Shown one piece after another: positions 8,704 through 18,432 of a stretch of 64,000 nt of DNA. Source of the stretch: an uncultured Flavobacteriales bacterium (GTDB lineage Bacteria; Bacteroidota; Bacteroidia; Flavobacteriales_D; Crocinitomicaceae); assembly GCA_937973685.1 (NCBI GenBank), contig CALJKJ010000057.1:48619-112618 (forward strand), read 5' to 3'. Made by a program: the position numbers and the translations under genes. Position 1 is the first letter of the stretch. Each line of letters starts with the position of its first letter. Under the pieces are notes generated by a model, which saw only the letters and a list, made by a program, of their open reading frames with translations, did not search any database and was not told the DNA's origin.

Positions 8704-9870
8704 ATGCAGAAAAAAATCGTACTCTTAGGTTCAGGTGAATTAGGAAAAGAAGTTGTTATTGCTTTACAACGCTTAGGTCAAACTGTAATTGCAGTTGATA
8801 GTTATGAAAATGCGCCAGCTATGCAGGTTGCAGATGGTTATGAAGTGATCAATATGTTGGATGCACATCAATTAGATCATGTTATTGAAAAACACCAACC
8901 AGACATTATCATTCCTGAAATTGAAGCGATAAGAACAGAACAGTTTTATAATTATGAAGCTGCTGGGATACAGGTTGTTCCCTCTGCTAAAGCTGCTAAC
9001 TACACCATGAATCGGAAAGCTATTCGTGATTTAGCTGCTATTGATTTACAAGTCAAAACTGCAAAATACCAGTATGCGACAACATTAGAAACATTCAAAA
9101 CGGCTATTGCTGCTATTGGACTGCCATGTGTGGTAAAACCTTTGATGTCAAGTTCTGGAAAAGGTCAGTCAGTAGTGAAAACAGAAGCTGATATAGAACA
9201 AGCTTGGACCTATGCCATTGAAGGATCTCGAGGTGATTTGAAAGAAGTAATAGTTGAGGAATTCATTTCTTTTGACTACGAAATAACCTTGTTGACCGTT
9301 ACTCAAAAGGATGGTCCAACATTATTTTGTCCGCCAATTGGTCACCGACAAGAACGAGGAGATTATCAAGAAAGCTGGCAACCAATGACCATGAATCCTG
9401 CGCATTTGAAAGAAGCTGAGGAAATGGCTGCGCGTGTAACCAAAGCATTAGGTGGTTCTGGACTTTGGGGAGTTGAATTCTTCATCACAAAGGACGGCGC
9501 CTATTTTTCTGAACTTTCACCACGTCCGCACGATACTGGGATGGTCACCTTGGCAGGAACACAAAATTTTTCTGAATTTGAATTGCACGTTCGTGCAGTA
9601 CTCGGTTTGCCAATTCCAGCTATTCACCTTTTGAAAAATGGAGCAAGTGCTGTAATTTTAGCGACAGCATCTTCTGATTTCGCTCCTAATTTTATTGGGG
9701 TTGACGCGGTTTTAGCGAAAGAAGGTTTTGATATTCGTTTATTTGGAAAACCAACTACACGTCCTTACAGAAGAATGGGTGTGGTTTTAAACAGCGGAGA
9801 TAGCTCGGTTGAATTATTGACAAAACAAGCGAAAGAAGCCGCTTCGACAATTAGTCTTGAGTACAAATAA
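8704..9870 (+). CDS. purT: Formate-dependent GAR transformylase PurT
   Basis: 388 aa, family length. PurT makes formylglycinamide ribonucleotide from GAR, formate and ATP in purine synthesis. The N-terminal KIVLLGSGELGKE is diagnostic. The central ATP-grasp domain has VVKPLMSSSGKGQS (nucleotide loop), IVEEFISFDYEITLLTV and FFITKDGAYFSELSPRPHDTG, which carries the metal-binding Glu. The next gene overlaps its 3' end by 14 nt. Confidence 0.96.
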   Translation: MQKKIVLLGSGELGKEVVIALQRLGQTVIAVDSYENAPAMQVADGYEVINMLDAHQLDHVIEKHQPDIIIPEIEAIRTEQFYNYEAAGIQVVPSAKAANYTMNRKAIRDLAAIDLQVKTAKYQYATTLETFKTAIAAIGLPCVVKPLMSSSGKGQSVVKTEADIEQAWTYAIEGSRGDLKEVIVEEFISFDYEITLLTVTQKDGPTLFCPPIGHRQERGDYQESWQPMTMNPAHLKEAEEMAARVTKALGGSGLWGVEFFITKDGAYFSELSPRPHDTGMVTLAGTQNFSEFELHVRAVLGLPIPAIHLLKNGASAVILATASSDFAPNFIGVDAVLAKEGFDIRLFGKPTTRPYRRMGVVLNSGDSSVELLTKQAKEAASTISLEYK

Positions 9871-11044
9871 AAAACAAGTAGTCATCGTTGGTGGCGGTCC
9901 CGCTGGATTAATAGCAGCTGCACAATTGAAAGATAGTGGTTGCACAGTCACAATAATTGATCAAAAGCCAACTGTTGGCAGAAAATTCCTTGTTGCTGGT
10001 GAAGGCGGTTTTAACTTAACCCATTCTGAGCCAGTACTTGATTTCATTGAGAAATACGATAATGATTGGATAAAAAAATGTGTCCGAACCTATCCTAGTA
10101 AGCAATTTCGTAAGTATTTGAAACAAATAGGTGTTCCAACAATTGTTGGTAGTTCTGGTAAGGTTTTTCCTGAAGAAACCATGAAACCTGCGCAAGTACT
10201 ATCGGCAATAAAAGCAGATATTGCTGCACACGTTACTTATGATTTAGGTGCGACGGTAGTTGATTTTGATGCAGCATCGGTAACAATTGAAAAGGAAAGT
10301 GGTCGTTCAACGTTGAATTTCGACTATTTGATTTTTGCACTTGGCGGAGCTTCGTGGCAAAAAACTGGATCCGATGGTCTTTGGGTTCCTCTTTTTCAGC
10401 AAAAAGGAATAGAAGTCATGCCATTATTGCCTAGTAACTCGGGTGTGGTGTTGTACGACAATTGGTTAGCAGATTTGACAGACGGAATGTTATTGAAAAA
10501 CGTTATTACATCAGTTGATAAAGCATCTTGCGCTGGCGACATCTTAGTAACAAATTATGGTTTGGAAGGAAAGCCCATCTATGCTGTAAACCGCGCGCTA
10601 CGGGCAATGGAAAAGCCGACACTGACAATCGATTTGAAACCACAAATGACCTTTGAAAAGATTCAGCAAATTTTGAAAAAAGCTAAAAATCCAACACAAG
10701 GGTTAAAGGAATTAAAATTATCAGAAGTCAGCCTTGTCTGGTTACGTAAATTTGTTTCAAAAGAAAATTACAATTCAGCCGAACAACTTGCCAAACAAAT
10801 AAAGGCGTTCAAGATTGGTATTCAATCGTTTCGACCTATTGATGAGGTAATTTCTTCTGCTGGAGGTGTTGCTACTACTGAATTAACTCCTTCTGGTCAG
10901 CTTGTTAAAATGGACAACATTTACTGTTGTGGTGAAATGGTTGATTGGGACGCACCTACTGGAGGTTATTTGATTCAGGCTTGTGTCAGTTCCGGTTATG
11001 TTGCTGGTCAAGCCATACGGTCCTTATTGATCGATGCGGGGTAA
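9857..11044 (+). CDS. NAD(P)/FAD-dependent oxidoreductase, HI0933/BaiN family
   Basis: 395 aa flavoprotein. VVIVGGGPAGLIAA (residues 8-21) is the Rossmann FAD-binding motif, VAGEGGFNLTHSE is the HI0933-family signature, and GGVATTEL and the C-terminal GGYLIQACVSSGYVAGQ complete the FAD fold. Family members are uncharacterised or reduce bile-acid or flavin-related substrates, so the reaction here is unknown. The start is a TTG inside the 3' end of purT, with no ATG before the FAD motif; the 14-nt overlap suggests translational coupling. The 3' end overlaps the convergent SPOR gene by 21 nt. Confidence 0.85.
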   Translation: MSTNKKQVVIVGGGPAGLIAAAQLKDSGCTVTIIDQKPTVGRKFLVAGEGGFNLTHSEPVLDFIEKYDNDWIKKCVRTYPSKQFRKYLKQIGVPTIVGSSGKVFPEETMKPAQVLSAIKADIAAHVTYDLGATVVDFDAASVTIEKESGRSTLNFDYLIFALGGASWQKTGSDGLWVPLFQQKGIEVMPLLPSNSGVVLYDNWLADLTDGMLLKNVITSVDKASCAGDILVTNYGLEGKPIYAVNRALRAMEKPTLTIDLKPQMTFEKIQQILKKAKNPTQGLKELKLSEVSLVWLRKFVSKENYNSAEQLAKQIKAFKIGIQSFRPIDEVISSAGGVATTELTPSGQLVKMDNIYCCGEMVDWDAPTGGYLIQACVSSGYVAGQAIRSLLIDAG

Positions 11045-11413
11045 ATTGATTTTTTCTTTTACCACAAAACTAAGTGGAAATTGCGCTTGTATTTGCGCTT
11101 TCACACCCTCCGCTTCAAATTGTGTTCGAAAATCTCCTACCTTTAAAAAGTAATGGGGAGCTACAAATTCTACATACGTATCTACTTTTGGAAAAAGTGC
11201 GTTAAATTTTGTGCGTGCTTCATCGATTACAGCTTTGTCCGAATCAAAAGATATTTGCAAACGATATCCTTGTAATTGCGGTGCGGAAGGATTTCCTGGA
11301 TTTTGCCCTTGGCCTTTTACCAATTGGTCAATACGCTCATCTTTAACAATAGTTACTTGGGCAATCAAGGAATTCAAGGCAAAACATGCGGCACACAAAA
11401 CGATCAATTTCAT
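11024..11413 (-). CDS. Exported SPOR-domain-like protein
   Basis: 129 aa from the ATG at 11411-11413. A signal peptide (MKLIVLCAACFALNSLIAQ) is followed by a short Gly/Asn/Pro linker. A C-terminal domain of about 75 residues (GYRLQISFDSDK to LPLSFVVKEK-like end) has the beta-alpha-beta repeat of SPOR domains, which bind denuded peptidoglycan glycan strands. It is small and has no membrane anchor, so it is probably periplasmic. It is transcribed alone; the convergent flavoprotein gene overlaps it by 21 nt. Confidence 0.75.
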   Translation of the reverse strand: MKLIVLCAACFALNSLIAQVTIVKDERIDQLVKGQGQNPGNPSAPQLQGYRLQISFDSDKAVIDEARTKFNALFPKVDTYVEFVAPHYFLKVGDFRTQFEAEGVKAQIQAQFPLSFVVKEKINLPRIDQ

Positions 11414-11653
11414 ACAATTACTTTTTACAAAAATAAGCAAATTAGTTTGGTTGAAAACACATCAATTAATAACTTTATTTCGTTTCATTTTAGCTTGAAA
11501 CAACACAAATGAAGTTTATTTTTCAATTATAAACATAAGTGAATAAGCAAATTGAACTAGTTTCATGAAACGTTACTTATTTAGAATCATTTTAAATTAA
11601 AAAATACTTCAAAGAAATTGTCACAAAAGTGTCATTAAATGGGACTATTCTTC

Positions 11654-11661
11654 TAAATTTG
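11654..11661 (+). promoter_or_regulatory. Putative -7 box of the act-cox operon
   Basis: TAAATTTG, a full TAnnTTTG match, lies 70 nt before the actA ATG. It is the best candidate in the otherwise empty 11414-11730 intergenic region. No convincing TTTG is found at -33. Confidence 0.45.
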
Positions 11662-11730
11662 CCACCGTCATATGGAGTGTTTTCTCTAGTTTGACATCAT
11701 TTTATAGGAACAAAAATATCTAATAGTCAG

Positions 11731-13068
11731 ATGTTTAGAAGTATAAAACAATGGTTTATCGGTGCGCTTTCAATGTATATTGGATTGAGCGCATTTGATG
11801 TGTATGCCCAAGATGGCGAGGGGCTTTTTAAGCAAAAGTGTGCTACCTGTCACCAACCTCACAAAGATGGAACAGGTCCGAAGTTATTCAAAGTACGCGA
11901 TAAGTGGGCTTCTGGAGGTGCAAAAGACGGTTCGATCTACCAATGGGTTGCGAATTGGTCGGCTGCTGCTGCTTCAGATCCTTACGCTGCGAAAACTTCA
12001 CAGTTAAAAGCAACTGCAATGAGTCAATTCCCTGAATTGGCTGGTAAGCAAAAAGACATTGATGCAATCTTTGATTACATTGATGCTCAACCAGATCCTG
12101 CTGCGGCTCCTGCTGCTGGTGCGACTGGTGCTGCTGGCATGCCAACTGACGGTGCAGAGATGGAAGAAGAAGGAAGTTTTTCTTGGATTTGGATTATTCT
12201 AGGAGTTGTTTTTGTTGTCATCATTATGGCTGTAGGCGGTGTGAGAAGACAATTAAACATTGCTACGAGAGTTTCTGAAGGTAAACCTGCAAACGAGCAT
12301 TTATCTTTCTCGGAAGAATTCAAAGCATGGGCTTGGAAATACAAGCGTTATGTAGGAATTGCTGGATTGGTAATTGTTATCTCTTTAATTGTTTCGTTGT
12401 TTTTATCATTGTATTCAATTGGAGTTGTTGAAGAGTACCAACCATCACAACCAATTGCTTTCCCGCATGATATTCACGCTGGTAAAAACGGAATTGATTG
12501 TAAGTATTGTCACAATTCAGTTGGAAAATCAAAATCTGCAAGTTTACCAACAGTTAATGTTTGTATGAACTGCCACAAACAAATCAACGGTAACACACCT
12601 GAACAGCAAGAACAAATCAAAAAGATTTATGATGCTGCTGGATGGGACGGAAGTAACTATACAGGAAAAACAAAAGAAATTGTTTGGAACAAAGTACACG
12701 TTTTACCTGATCACGTTTATTTCAATCACTCACAACACGTAACGGTTGGCGGTGTAGATTGTAAACAATGTCACGGTGACATGACCAAACAAAATGAAAC
12801 TGCTCGTGTAGTTCCAGTAAAAGAATTGAACGAAATAGAAGGAAATATTCCATTAACAAAAGCAACATTCACAATGGGATGGTGTATTGAGTGTCATGCT
12901 GAGAAAGAAATTTCTTCGGGATCTTTAGACACCAAAGGTGATGGATATTACAACGAGATTCATAATCGTTTATTGAAAGATAAAAAATTGTACAATTCGT
13001 ACCTAGAGGATAAAAAAGTATCAGTTAAAGAGTTAGGTGGTTGGGAATGTGCTAAATGTCACTATTAA
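11731..13068 (+). CDS. actA: Alternative complex III subunit ActA, multiheme cytochrome c
   Basis: 445 aa with six CxxCH heme motifs. One (residues 37-41) lies in an N-terminal class I cytochrome domain after a signal peptide (cleavage near VYAQ). Five (starting near residues 257, 278, 344, 385 and 440) lie in the ActA multiheme domain. An Ala/Gly/Pro linker and two transmembrane helices (about 153-173 and 206-228) separate the parts, so both heme regions face the periplasm. ActA passes electrons from the quinol-oxidising core to the cytochrome acceptor. It is the first gene of the act operon. Confidence 0.92.
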   Translation: MFRSIKQWFIGALSMYIGLSAFDVYAQDGEGLFKQKCATCHQPHKDGTGPKLFKVRDKWASGGAKDGSIYQWVANWSAAAASDPYAAKTSQLKATAMSQFPELAGKQKDIDAIFDYIDAQPDPAAAPAAGATGAAGMPTDGAEMEEEGSFSWIWIILGVVFVVIIMAVGGVRRQLNIATRVSEGKPANEHLSFSEEFKAWAWKYKRYVGIAGLVIVISLIVSLFLSLYSIGVVEEYQPSQPIAFPHDIHAGKNGIDCKYCHNSVGKSKSASLPTVNVCMNCHKQINGNTPEQQEQIKKIYDAAGWDGSNYTGKTKEIVWNKVHVLPDHVYFNHSQHVTVGGVDCKQCHGDMTKQNETARVVPVKELNEIEGNIPLTKATFTMGWCIECHAEKEISSGSLDTKGDGYYNEIHNRLLKDKKLYNSYLEDKKVSVKELGGWECAKCHY

Positions 13069-13093
13069 TCAATCCTGAACAGTAGATAAAAAA

Positions 13094-16000
13094 ATGGCTA
13101 TGTCAAAAAAATATTGGAAAGGTCTTGATGAATTACAGGAAACTCCTGCATTCATTGAGTCGAGAGATCGTGAATTTTCACCATCCGTTACAGTTGACGA
13201 ATTCTTAGGTGATGATCAATTAGCTGAAACATCAACAGCTCGTCGTGACTTTTTGAAGTTCTTAGGTTTTAGTGTTGCTGCTGCAACCGTAGCAGCTTGT
13301 GAAGCGCCAGTTACAAAGGCAATCCCTTACGTAATTAAACCAGAAAACGTAACGCCAGGTATGCCTACTTGGTATGCTTCGACTTACTATGATGGTAACT
13401 CTTACGCAAGTATTCTTGTAAAAACACGTGAAGGTCGTCCGATTTACATCAAAGGTAATCGTGATTTTGGTTTTACAGGTGGAGCAACAAATCCACAAAT
13501 CATTGCTTCAGTACTTGGTTTGTATGATGGTTCTCGTTTAACTGATGCGCAAGAAAATGGTAAAACTATTTCTTGGGACAAATTAGACAGTGCTGTTGTT
13601 TCGCAATTAAAAGCTATTGGTAAAAAAGGGGGTAAAGTTGCTTTTGTTTCCAATACAATTATTTCACCTTCCATGAAATTGGCGCTTGGTGAATTAGCTA
13701 CAGCAATATATGGACCGAAAGAAGGAGCTACTGCTAACTTCAATCTCGTTCAATACGATACTGTTTCATACAACGGAATACGTCAAGCTAACTTGGCTAC
13801 GTTTGGTAAAAACAGTATTCCTGATTATGACTTCTCAAAAGCTAAAACGATTGTTTCTTTAGGAGCAGACTTTTTAGGTACTTGGTTGTTATCCAATCAA
13901 TATGCTGCACAATACGGTGAAACAAGAAACCCAGATGCAGATTGGATGTCTAAACACTTCCAATTCGAGTCGGTACTTTCGTTATCTGGAACAAATGCAG
14001 ATTACAGAGCAATGATTAAGCCGAGTGAGCAAGCAGCTGTTTTAGCATACATTTTAAAAGCATTCAATGTTACTACAGGTGTAACAGTATCTTTAGACAA
14101 AACAATTTCAGCTATTGCTGATGAGGCAATTAAAGCATTGAAAGCTTCAAAAGGTGCTTCATTGGTTGTGTCAGGTTCGAATAATATTGCTGTACAAACG
14201 TTGACGAATAAATTGAATCAAGTTTTAGGAGCTTACGGAACTACTATTAAATTCGAAAACGAATTGAACATGTTCCAATCTGAGGATGCAAAAATGCACC
14301 AATTGGTTGCTGATGTTATCGCTGGTAAAGGTCCTGATGCTCTTGTTTTCATGGGAAGTAACCCAGTTTATTCGTTGCCAAATGGTAAAGAATTTGCAGC
14401 AGCATTATCAAAAATTAAATTAACTGTATCATTGGCATCACATGCAGATGAAACAGCTTCAAAATGTACATATATTGCTCCTGATCACCATGCTCTTGAG
14501 TCATGGGCTGATTATTCAGCGAAAGCAGGTCACTTAGCGATTGCACAACCAACTATTCGTCCATTGTTTAATACAGCTTCAGCGTTAGAAACTGTTTTAG
14601 TTTGGGCAGGAAAAAATGTTCGTGGTGGTAAAGATTCGCGAGTTGCATATGAATACATTGCGAAAACATGGGAAACAGCTTTGTTCCCGTTACAAACAAC
14701 TTATGCAGATTTCCAAACGTATTGGGGAATGGCAATTCACAACAGTACAATCGAGTTAGCTCAATTGCCTGTTGCATTGACGTTCAACGATGCTGCATTA
14801 AGTGGTATTGCTTCAAAATTGCCTAAATCGGGTGATGTAGAAGTTGTTTTGTATCAAAAAATGGCCATTGGAACTGGTGCTCATGCAGCAAATCCATGGT
14901 TACAAGAAATGCCAGATCCAATCACAAAAGCAACTTGGGACAATTACATTACAATGAATCCTTCAGAAATGAAAGGAAAATATGCTACAACGTTTGATCA
15001 AGAAAATGGATTGAATATGGCAACTGTAACTGTAAATGGTCAATCAATAACATTGCCAGTTTATCCAAGTCCAGGACAAGCGCCTAAAACAATTGGTATT
15101 GCTGTCGGTTATGGACGTGGAGAAGGAAACGAAGAGATTGGAAAATCGGCATACCAAACAAAACAATACGGTGGTTTCGAATTAGATGAAAAAGGTAACC
15201 GTTTACCAATTGGTAAAAATGCTTACCGTTTCATGAATTGGAACAACGGATCATACGCTTATGATGTAGTAGGTTCGGTAGCGAAAGTTGATGGAATTTA
15301 TCCAATTGCTGCTACACAAATTCACCATACAGTAATGGGTCGTAATTCGATTGTAAAAGAAACGACTTTAGATATTTACAATAAATTCGAATCAGAAATT
15401 TATAACGAACCGCACATGCTTCATACACATGAAGGAGCAGTTCCGATTAAAGAATTTGATTTGTGGGATGCACATCCAGTTGAAAATATAGGTCACAGAT
15501 GGGGTATGACAATTGATTTGTCAAACTGTATCGGTTGTGGTTCTTGTTTAATTGCATGTCAATCTGAAAATAACGTTCCTGTAGTTGGAAAAGACGAAGT
15601 AAGAAGAGGTCGTGAAATGCACTGGTTGCGTATCGACCGTTATTTTGCTTCAGACGAAGAAGCTGCTGTTGGAACACGCAAAGGAGAATTGAATTACAGC
15701 AAAGCTGAAATTGCTGCGGTAAATCCAAAAGTAATCCACATGCCGATGTTGTGTCACCACTGTAACCATGCTCCTTGTGAGACGGTTTGTCCAGTTGCTG
15801 CAACAACGCATTCAAACGAAGGTTTAAACCAAATGACTTACAACCGTTGTATTGGAACACGTTATTGTGCTAATAACTGTCCTTACAAAGTGCGTCGTTT
15901 CAACTGGTTTAACTATCCTTCTTACAAGAAATTTACAGAAGTTAATCCTGCTCAAGACGATTTAGGTCGTATGGTATTGAATCCAGATGTAACAGTTCGT

Positions 16001-16381
16001 ACACGTGGTGTCATGGAAAAATGTTCATTGTGTGTTCAACGTATTCAAGCAGGTAAATTAGTTGCTAAAAAAGAAGCTCGTCCAGTAGTTGACGGAGACG
16101 TTGTAACTGCTTGTCAAGATGCTTGTCCAACAAACGCAATTATAGTAGGAGACTGGAATGATGTTAATTCAAACATTCGTAAGTCAGCTAACGATAAAAA
16201 ACGTTCGTACCAAGCATTGGAAGAAGTTGGTGTTAAACCAAATATTTGGTACAAAGTGAAAGTTCGTAATGAAAACAATGTTGAATTATTGAAAATTGCG
16301 AAAGAAACTGAGACTGAATTAGCGGCTGCGCATCATGCGCATTCTTCACATGAAGGTCATGGAAATAATAAGAATCATTAA
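13094..16381 (+). CDS. actB: Alternative complex III subunit ActB, iron-sulfur protein
   Basis: 1095 aa. A Tat-like signal is present (TARRDFLKF, residues 48-56, then a hydrophobic stretch ending in Cys). The large molybdopterin-oxidoreductase-like domain (about 75-800) is, by family knowledge, devoid of the molybdenum cofactor. The C-terminal domain holds four ferredoxin-type cysteine clusters: CIGCGSCLIAC near 812, CHHCNHAPCETVC near 887, CIGTRYCANNC near 919, and CSLC/CQDAC near 977 and 1007. It carries electrons from the quinol site to the hemes. The last ~20 residues are His-rich. Confidence 0.95.
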   Translation: MAMSKKYWKGLDELQETPAFIESRDREFSPSVTVDEFLGDDQLAETSTARRDFLKFLGFSVAAATVAACEAPVTKAIPYVIKPENVTPGMPTWYASTYYDGNSYASILVKTREGRPIYIKGNRDFGFTGGATNPQIIASVLGLYDGSRLTDAQENGKTISWDKLDSAVVSQLKAIGKKGGKVAFVSNTIISPSMKLALGELATAIYGPKEGATANFNLVQYDTVSYNGIRQANLATFGKNSIPDYDFSKAKTIVSLGADFLGTWLLSNQYAAQYGETRNPDADWMSKHFQFESVLSLSGTNADYRAMIKPSEQAAVLAYILKAFNVTTGVTVSLDKTISAIADEAIKALKASKGASLVVSGSNNIAVQTLTNKLNQVLGAYGTTIKFENELNMFQSEDAKMHQLVADVIAGKGPDALVFMGSNPVYSLPNGKEFAAALSKIKLTVSLASHADETASKCTYIAPDHHALESWADYSAKAGHLAIAQPTIRPLFNTASALETVLVWAGKNVRGGKDSRVAYEYIAKTWETALFPLQTTYADFQTYWGMAIHNSTIELAQLPVALTFNDAALSGIASKLPKSGDVEVVLYQKMAIGTGAHAANPWLQEMPDPITKATWDNYITMNPSEMKGKYATTFDQENGLNMATVTVNGQSITLPVYPSPGQAPKTIGIAVGYGRGEGNEEIGKSAYQTKQYGGFELDEKGNRLPIGKNAYRFMNWNNGSYAYDVVGSVAKVDGIYPIAATQIHHTVMGRNSIVKETTLDIYNKFESEIYNEPHMLHTHEGAVPIKEFDLWDAHPVENIGHRWGMTIDLSNCIGCGSCLIACQSENNVPVVGKDEVRRGREMHWLRIDRYFASDEEAAVGTRKGELNYSKAEIAAVNPKVIHMPMLCHHCNHAPCETVCPVAATTHSNEGLNQMTYNRCIGTRYCANNCPYKVRRFNWFNYPSYKKFTEVNPAQDDLGRMVLNPDVTVRTRGVMEKCSLCVQRIQAGKLVAKKEARPVVDGDVVTACQDACPTNAIIVGDWNDVNSNIRKSANDKKRSYQALEEVGVKPNIWYKVKVRNENNVELLKIAKETETELAAAHHAHSSHEGHGNNKNH

Positions 16382-16400
16382 TTGCTAAAAACAGAATCTA

Positions 16401-17840
16401 ATGCATAAGGAAGCTGCAATTCGTGAACCCCTCATCTTAGGTCACAAAACGTACCACGAGATTACAGAGGATGTTTGTAAGCCGATAGAAGACAAAGCAC
16501 CACGTATGTGGTACATATTGTTTGCTATTGCGCTCGTTATTGGAATTTATGGTGTAGGATGTATTTTCTACCTATTAGGAACAGGTATCGGTGTTTGGGG
16601 ATTGAATAAGACCATCGGTTGGGCTTGGGATATCACTAACTTCGTTTGGTGGGTTGGTATCGGTCACGCCGGTACATTAATCTCAGCGGTATTATTATTG
16701 TTCCGTCAAAAATGGAGAATGGCGATTAACCGTTCAGCTGAAGCGATGACAATCTTTGCCGTATTTATGGCTGGTTTGTTCCCGTTGATTCACATGGGTC
16801 GTTTGTGGGTAGGTTACTGGACATTACCATTACCAAATCACTTTGGTTCGTTGTGGGTGAACTTTAACTCTCCATTGTTATGGGACGTTTTCGCGATTTC
16901 AACGTATTTATCTGTTTCATTAGTATTCTGGTACATTGGTTTGATTCCTGACTTTGCAACAATTCGTGATCGTGTGAAAAAACCAATTCCAAAGAAAATG
17001 TATTCGATACTTTCTTTTGGATGGTCTGGTCGTGCTAAAAACTGGAATCGTTTTGAATTGGTTTCTTTGGTACTTGCAGGTGTTGCTACGCCATTGGTAT
17101 TCTCGGTTCACTCGATTGTATCATTTGACTTTGCTACTTCCGTTATTCCAGGATGGCATACAACAATCTTCCCTCCGTATTTCGTTGCGGGAGCTGTATT
17201 CTCAGGATTTGCGATGGTACAAACATTGATGTTGGTAATGCGTAAAGCAATGCGTCTAGAGGCATACATTCATACACGTCACGTTGAGTATATGAATATT
17301 GTCATCATGGTAACTGGATCTATTGTTGGAACAGCATACATCACTGAGTTATTTATCTCTTGGTATTCGGGAGTTGAATACGAAGCATATGCGTTTATCA
17401 ACAGAGCAACTGGTCCTTACTGGTGGGCATATTGGTCAATGATGACTTGTAACGTTATTTCTCCACAGTTGATGTGGTTTAGAAAATTGAGAAGAAGTTT
17501 GTATTTCACGTTCTTTATTTCAATTGTCGTAAACATTGGTATGTGGTTTGAGCGTTATGTAATTATCGTGACGTCTATTCACCGTGATTATTTACCTGCA
17601 GCATGGAGTATGCATTACCCAAGTCATATTGACTTAGGTGTGTATGTAGGAACGATTGGATTGTTCTTTGTTTTCTTCTTATTATTTGCTCGTTTCTTCC
17701 CAGTTTTAGCGTTGAACGAGTTGAAAACAATCTTGAAATCTTCCGGTGAATCGTATAAAAATGATACGGCTCCAGTTCACCCTTATTTTGCAAAAAATGG
17801 TCATGCTAGTCATGATCACGATAATACAAACAATCATTAA
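16401..17840 (+). CDS. actC: Alternative complex III subunit ActC (NrfD/PsrC-like)
   Basis: 479 aa polytopic inner-membrane protein with about ten hydrophobic helices, of the NrfD/PsrC family that forms the quinol-oxidising site. Recognisable blocks are WWVGIGHAGTLISA, GLFPLIHMGR (proton/quinol-path residues) and HSIVSFDFATSVIPGWHTT. It begins 20 nt after actB. The C-terminus is His/Asp/Asn-rich (last ~20 residues). ActC and ActF are paralogues placed on the two sides of the complex in known structures. Confidence 0.95.
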   Translation: MHKEAAIREPLILGHKTYHEITEDVCKPIEDKAPRMWYILFAIALVIGIYGVGCIFYLLGTGIGVWGLNKTIGWAWDITNFVWWVGIGHAGTLISAVLLLFRQKWRMAINRSAEAMTIFAVFMAGLFPLIHMGRLWVGYWTLPLPNHFGSLWVNFNSPLLWDVFAISTYLSVSLVFWYIGLIPDFATIRDRVKKPIPKKMYSILSFGWSGRAKNWNRFELVSLVLAGVATPLVFSVHSIVSFDFATSVIPGWHTTIFPPYFVAGAVFSGFAMVQTLMLVMRKAMRLEAYIHTRHVEYMNIVIMVTGSIVGTAYITELFISWYSGVEYEAYAFINRATGPYWWAYWSMMTCNVISPQLMWFRKLRRSLYFTFFISIVVNIGMWFERYVIIVTSIHRDYLPAAWSMHYPSHIDLGVYVGTIGLFFVFFLLFARFFPVLALNELKTILKSSGESYKNDTAPVHPYFAKNGHASHDHDNTNNH

Positions 17841-17850
17841 TTGAGACGAC

Positions 17851-18387
17851 ATGGCAGAGAAAGTAATTTATGCAATGTATGACGACGACGATGTGTTAAA
17901 AGATGGCGCAAAGAAGTTAGTCGCAAAAGGTGTTAAAGTAGCCGAAGTGTTCTCACCATTTCCGATTCACGGAATTGATCCAATCATTGGTGTTCGTCAG
18001 ACACGTTTGGGTATCATGGCATTCTTATACGGTTTAACAGGTTTGACCTTGGCAACTGTAGGAATGCGTTATTTCATGATTCACGATTGGCCAATGAATA
18101 TTGGAGGAAAACCAAACGAGACATACTTAGATAACGTGTTAGCGTTTATTCCTATTACATTTGAGTTTACTGTTTTGTGTGCAGCTCATGGAATGGCAAT
18201 TACTTATTTATTGTTGAATAAGACATTACCGGGTATGCCAGCTTCAAATCCTGACCCACGTACAACAGACGATAAGTTTGTAATGGAGTTTCGATTATCC
18301 GAAAACAGTCAGTATTCAGAAACAGAGCTGTTAGCAATGTTAAATGAAACTGGAGTAATTGAAATCGATCAAAAAGAAATTAATTAA
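17851..18387 (+). CDS. actD: Alternative complex III subunit ActD (DUF3341)
   Basis: 178 aa. The soluble N-terminal half (YAMYDDDDVLKDGAKKLVAKG) and two central transmembrane helices (about residues 56-76 and 95-121) are typical of DUF3341/ActD. PFPIHGIDPIIGVRQTRLG just before the first helix is the conserved family block. It is a structural subunit of the quinol:cytochrome c oxidoreductase and carries no cofactor. It lies 10 nt after actC. Confidence 0.92.
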   Translation: MAEKVIYAMYDDDDVLKDGAKKLVAKGVKVAEVFSPFPIHGIDPIIGVRQTRLGIMAFLYGLTGLTLATVGMRYFMIHDWPMNIGGKPNETYLDNVLAFIPITFEFTVLCAAHGMAITYLLLNKTLPGMPASNPDPRTTDDKFVMEFRLSENSQYSETELLAMLNETGVIEIDQKEIN

Positions 18388-18432
18388 TTGGCTGTAGATC
18401 AGTTGACTTACAGAATATAAAGACCAATTCAG

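Noticed and set aside
10721..11440. Possible frameshift between the flavoprotein and the SPOR gene
   Set aside because: Both frames are complete with full-length domains; they simply overlap tail to tail by 21 nt.
11617..11635. TGTCA repeats upstream of actA resembling the sugar-regulon operator
   Set aside because: The two TGTCA are in direct, not inverted, order with 6 nt between, and the 3-nt-spaced right half TGACAC is missing.
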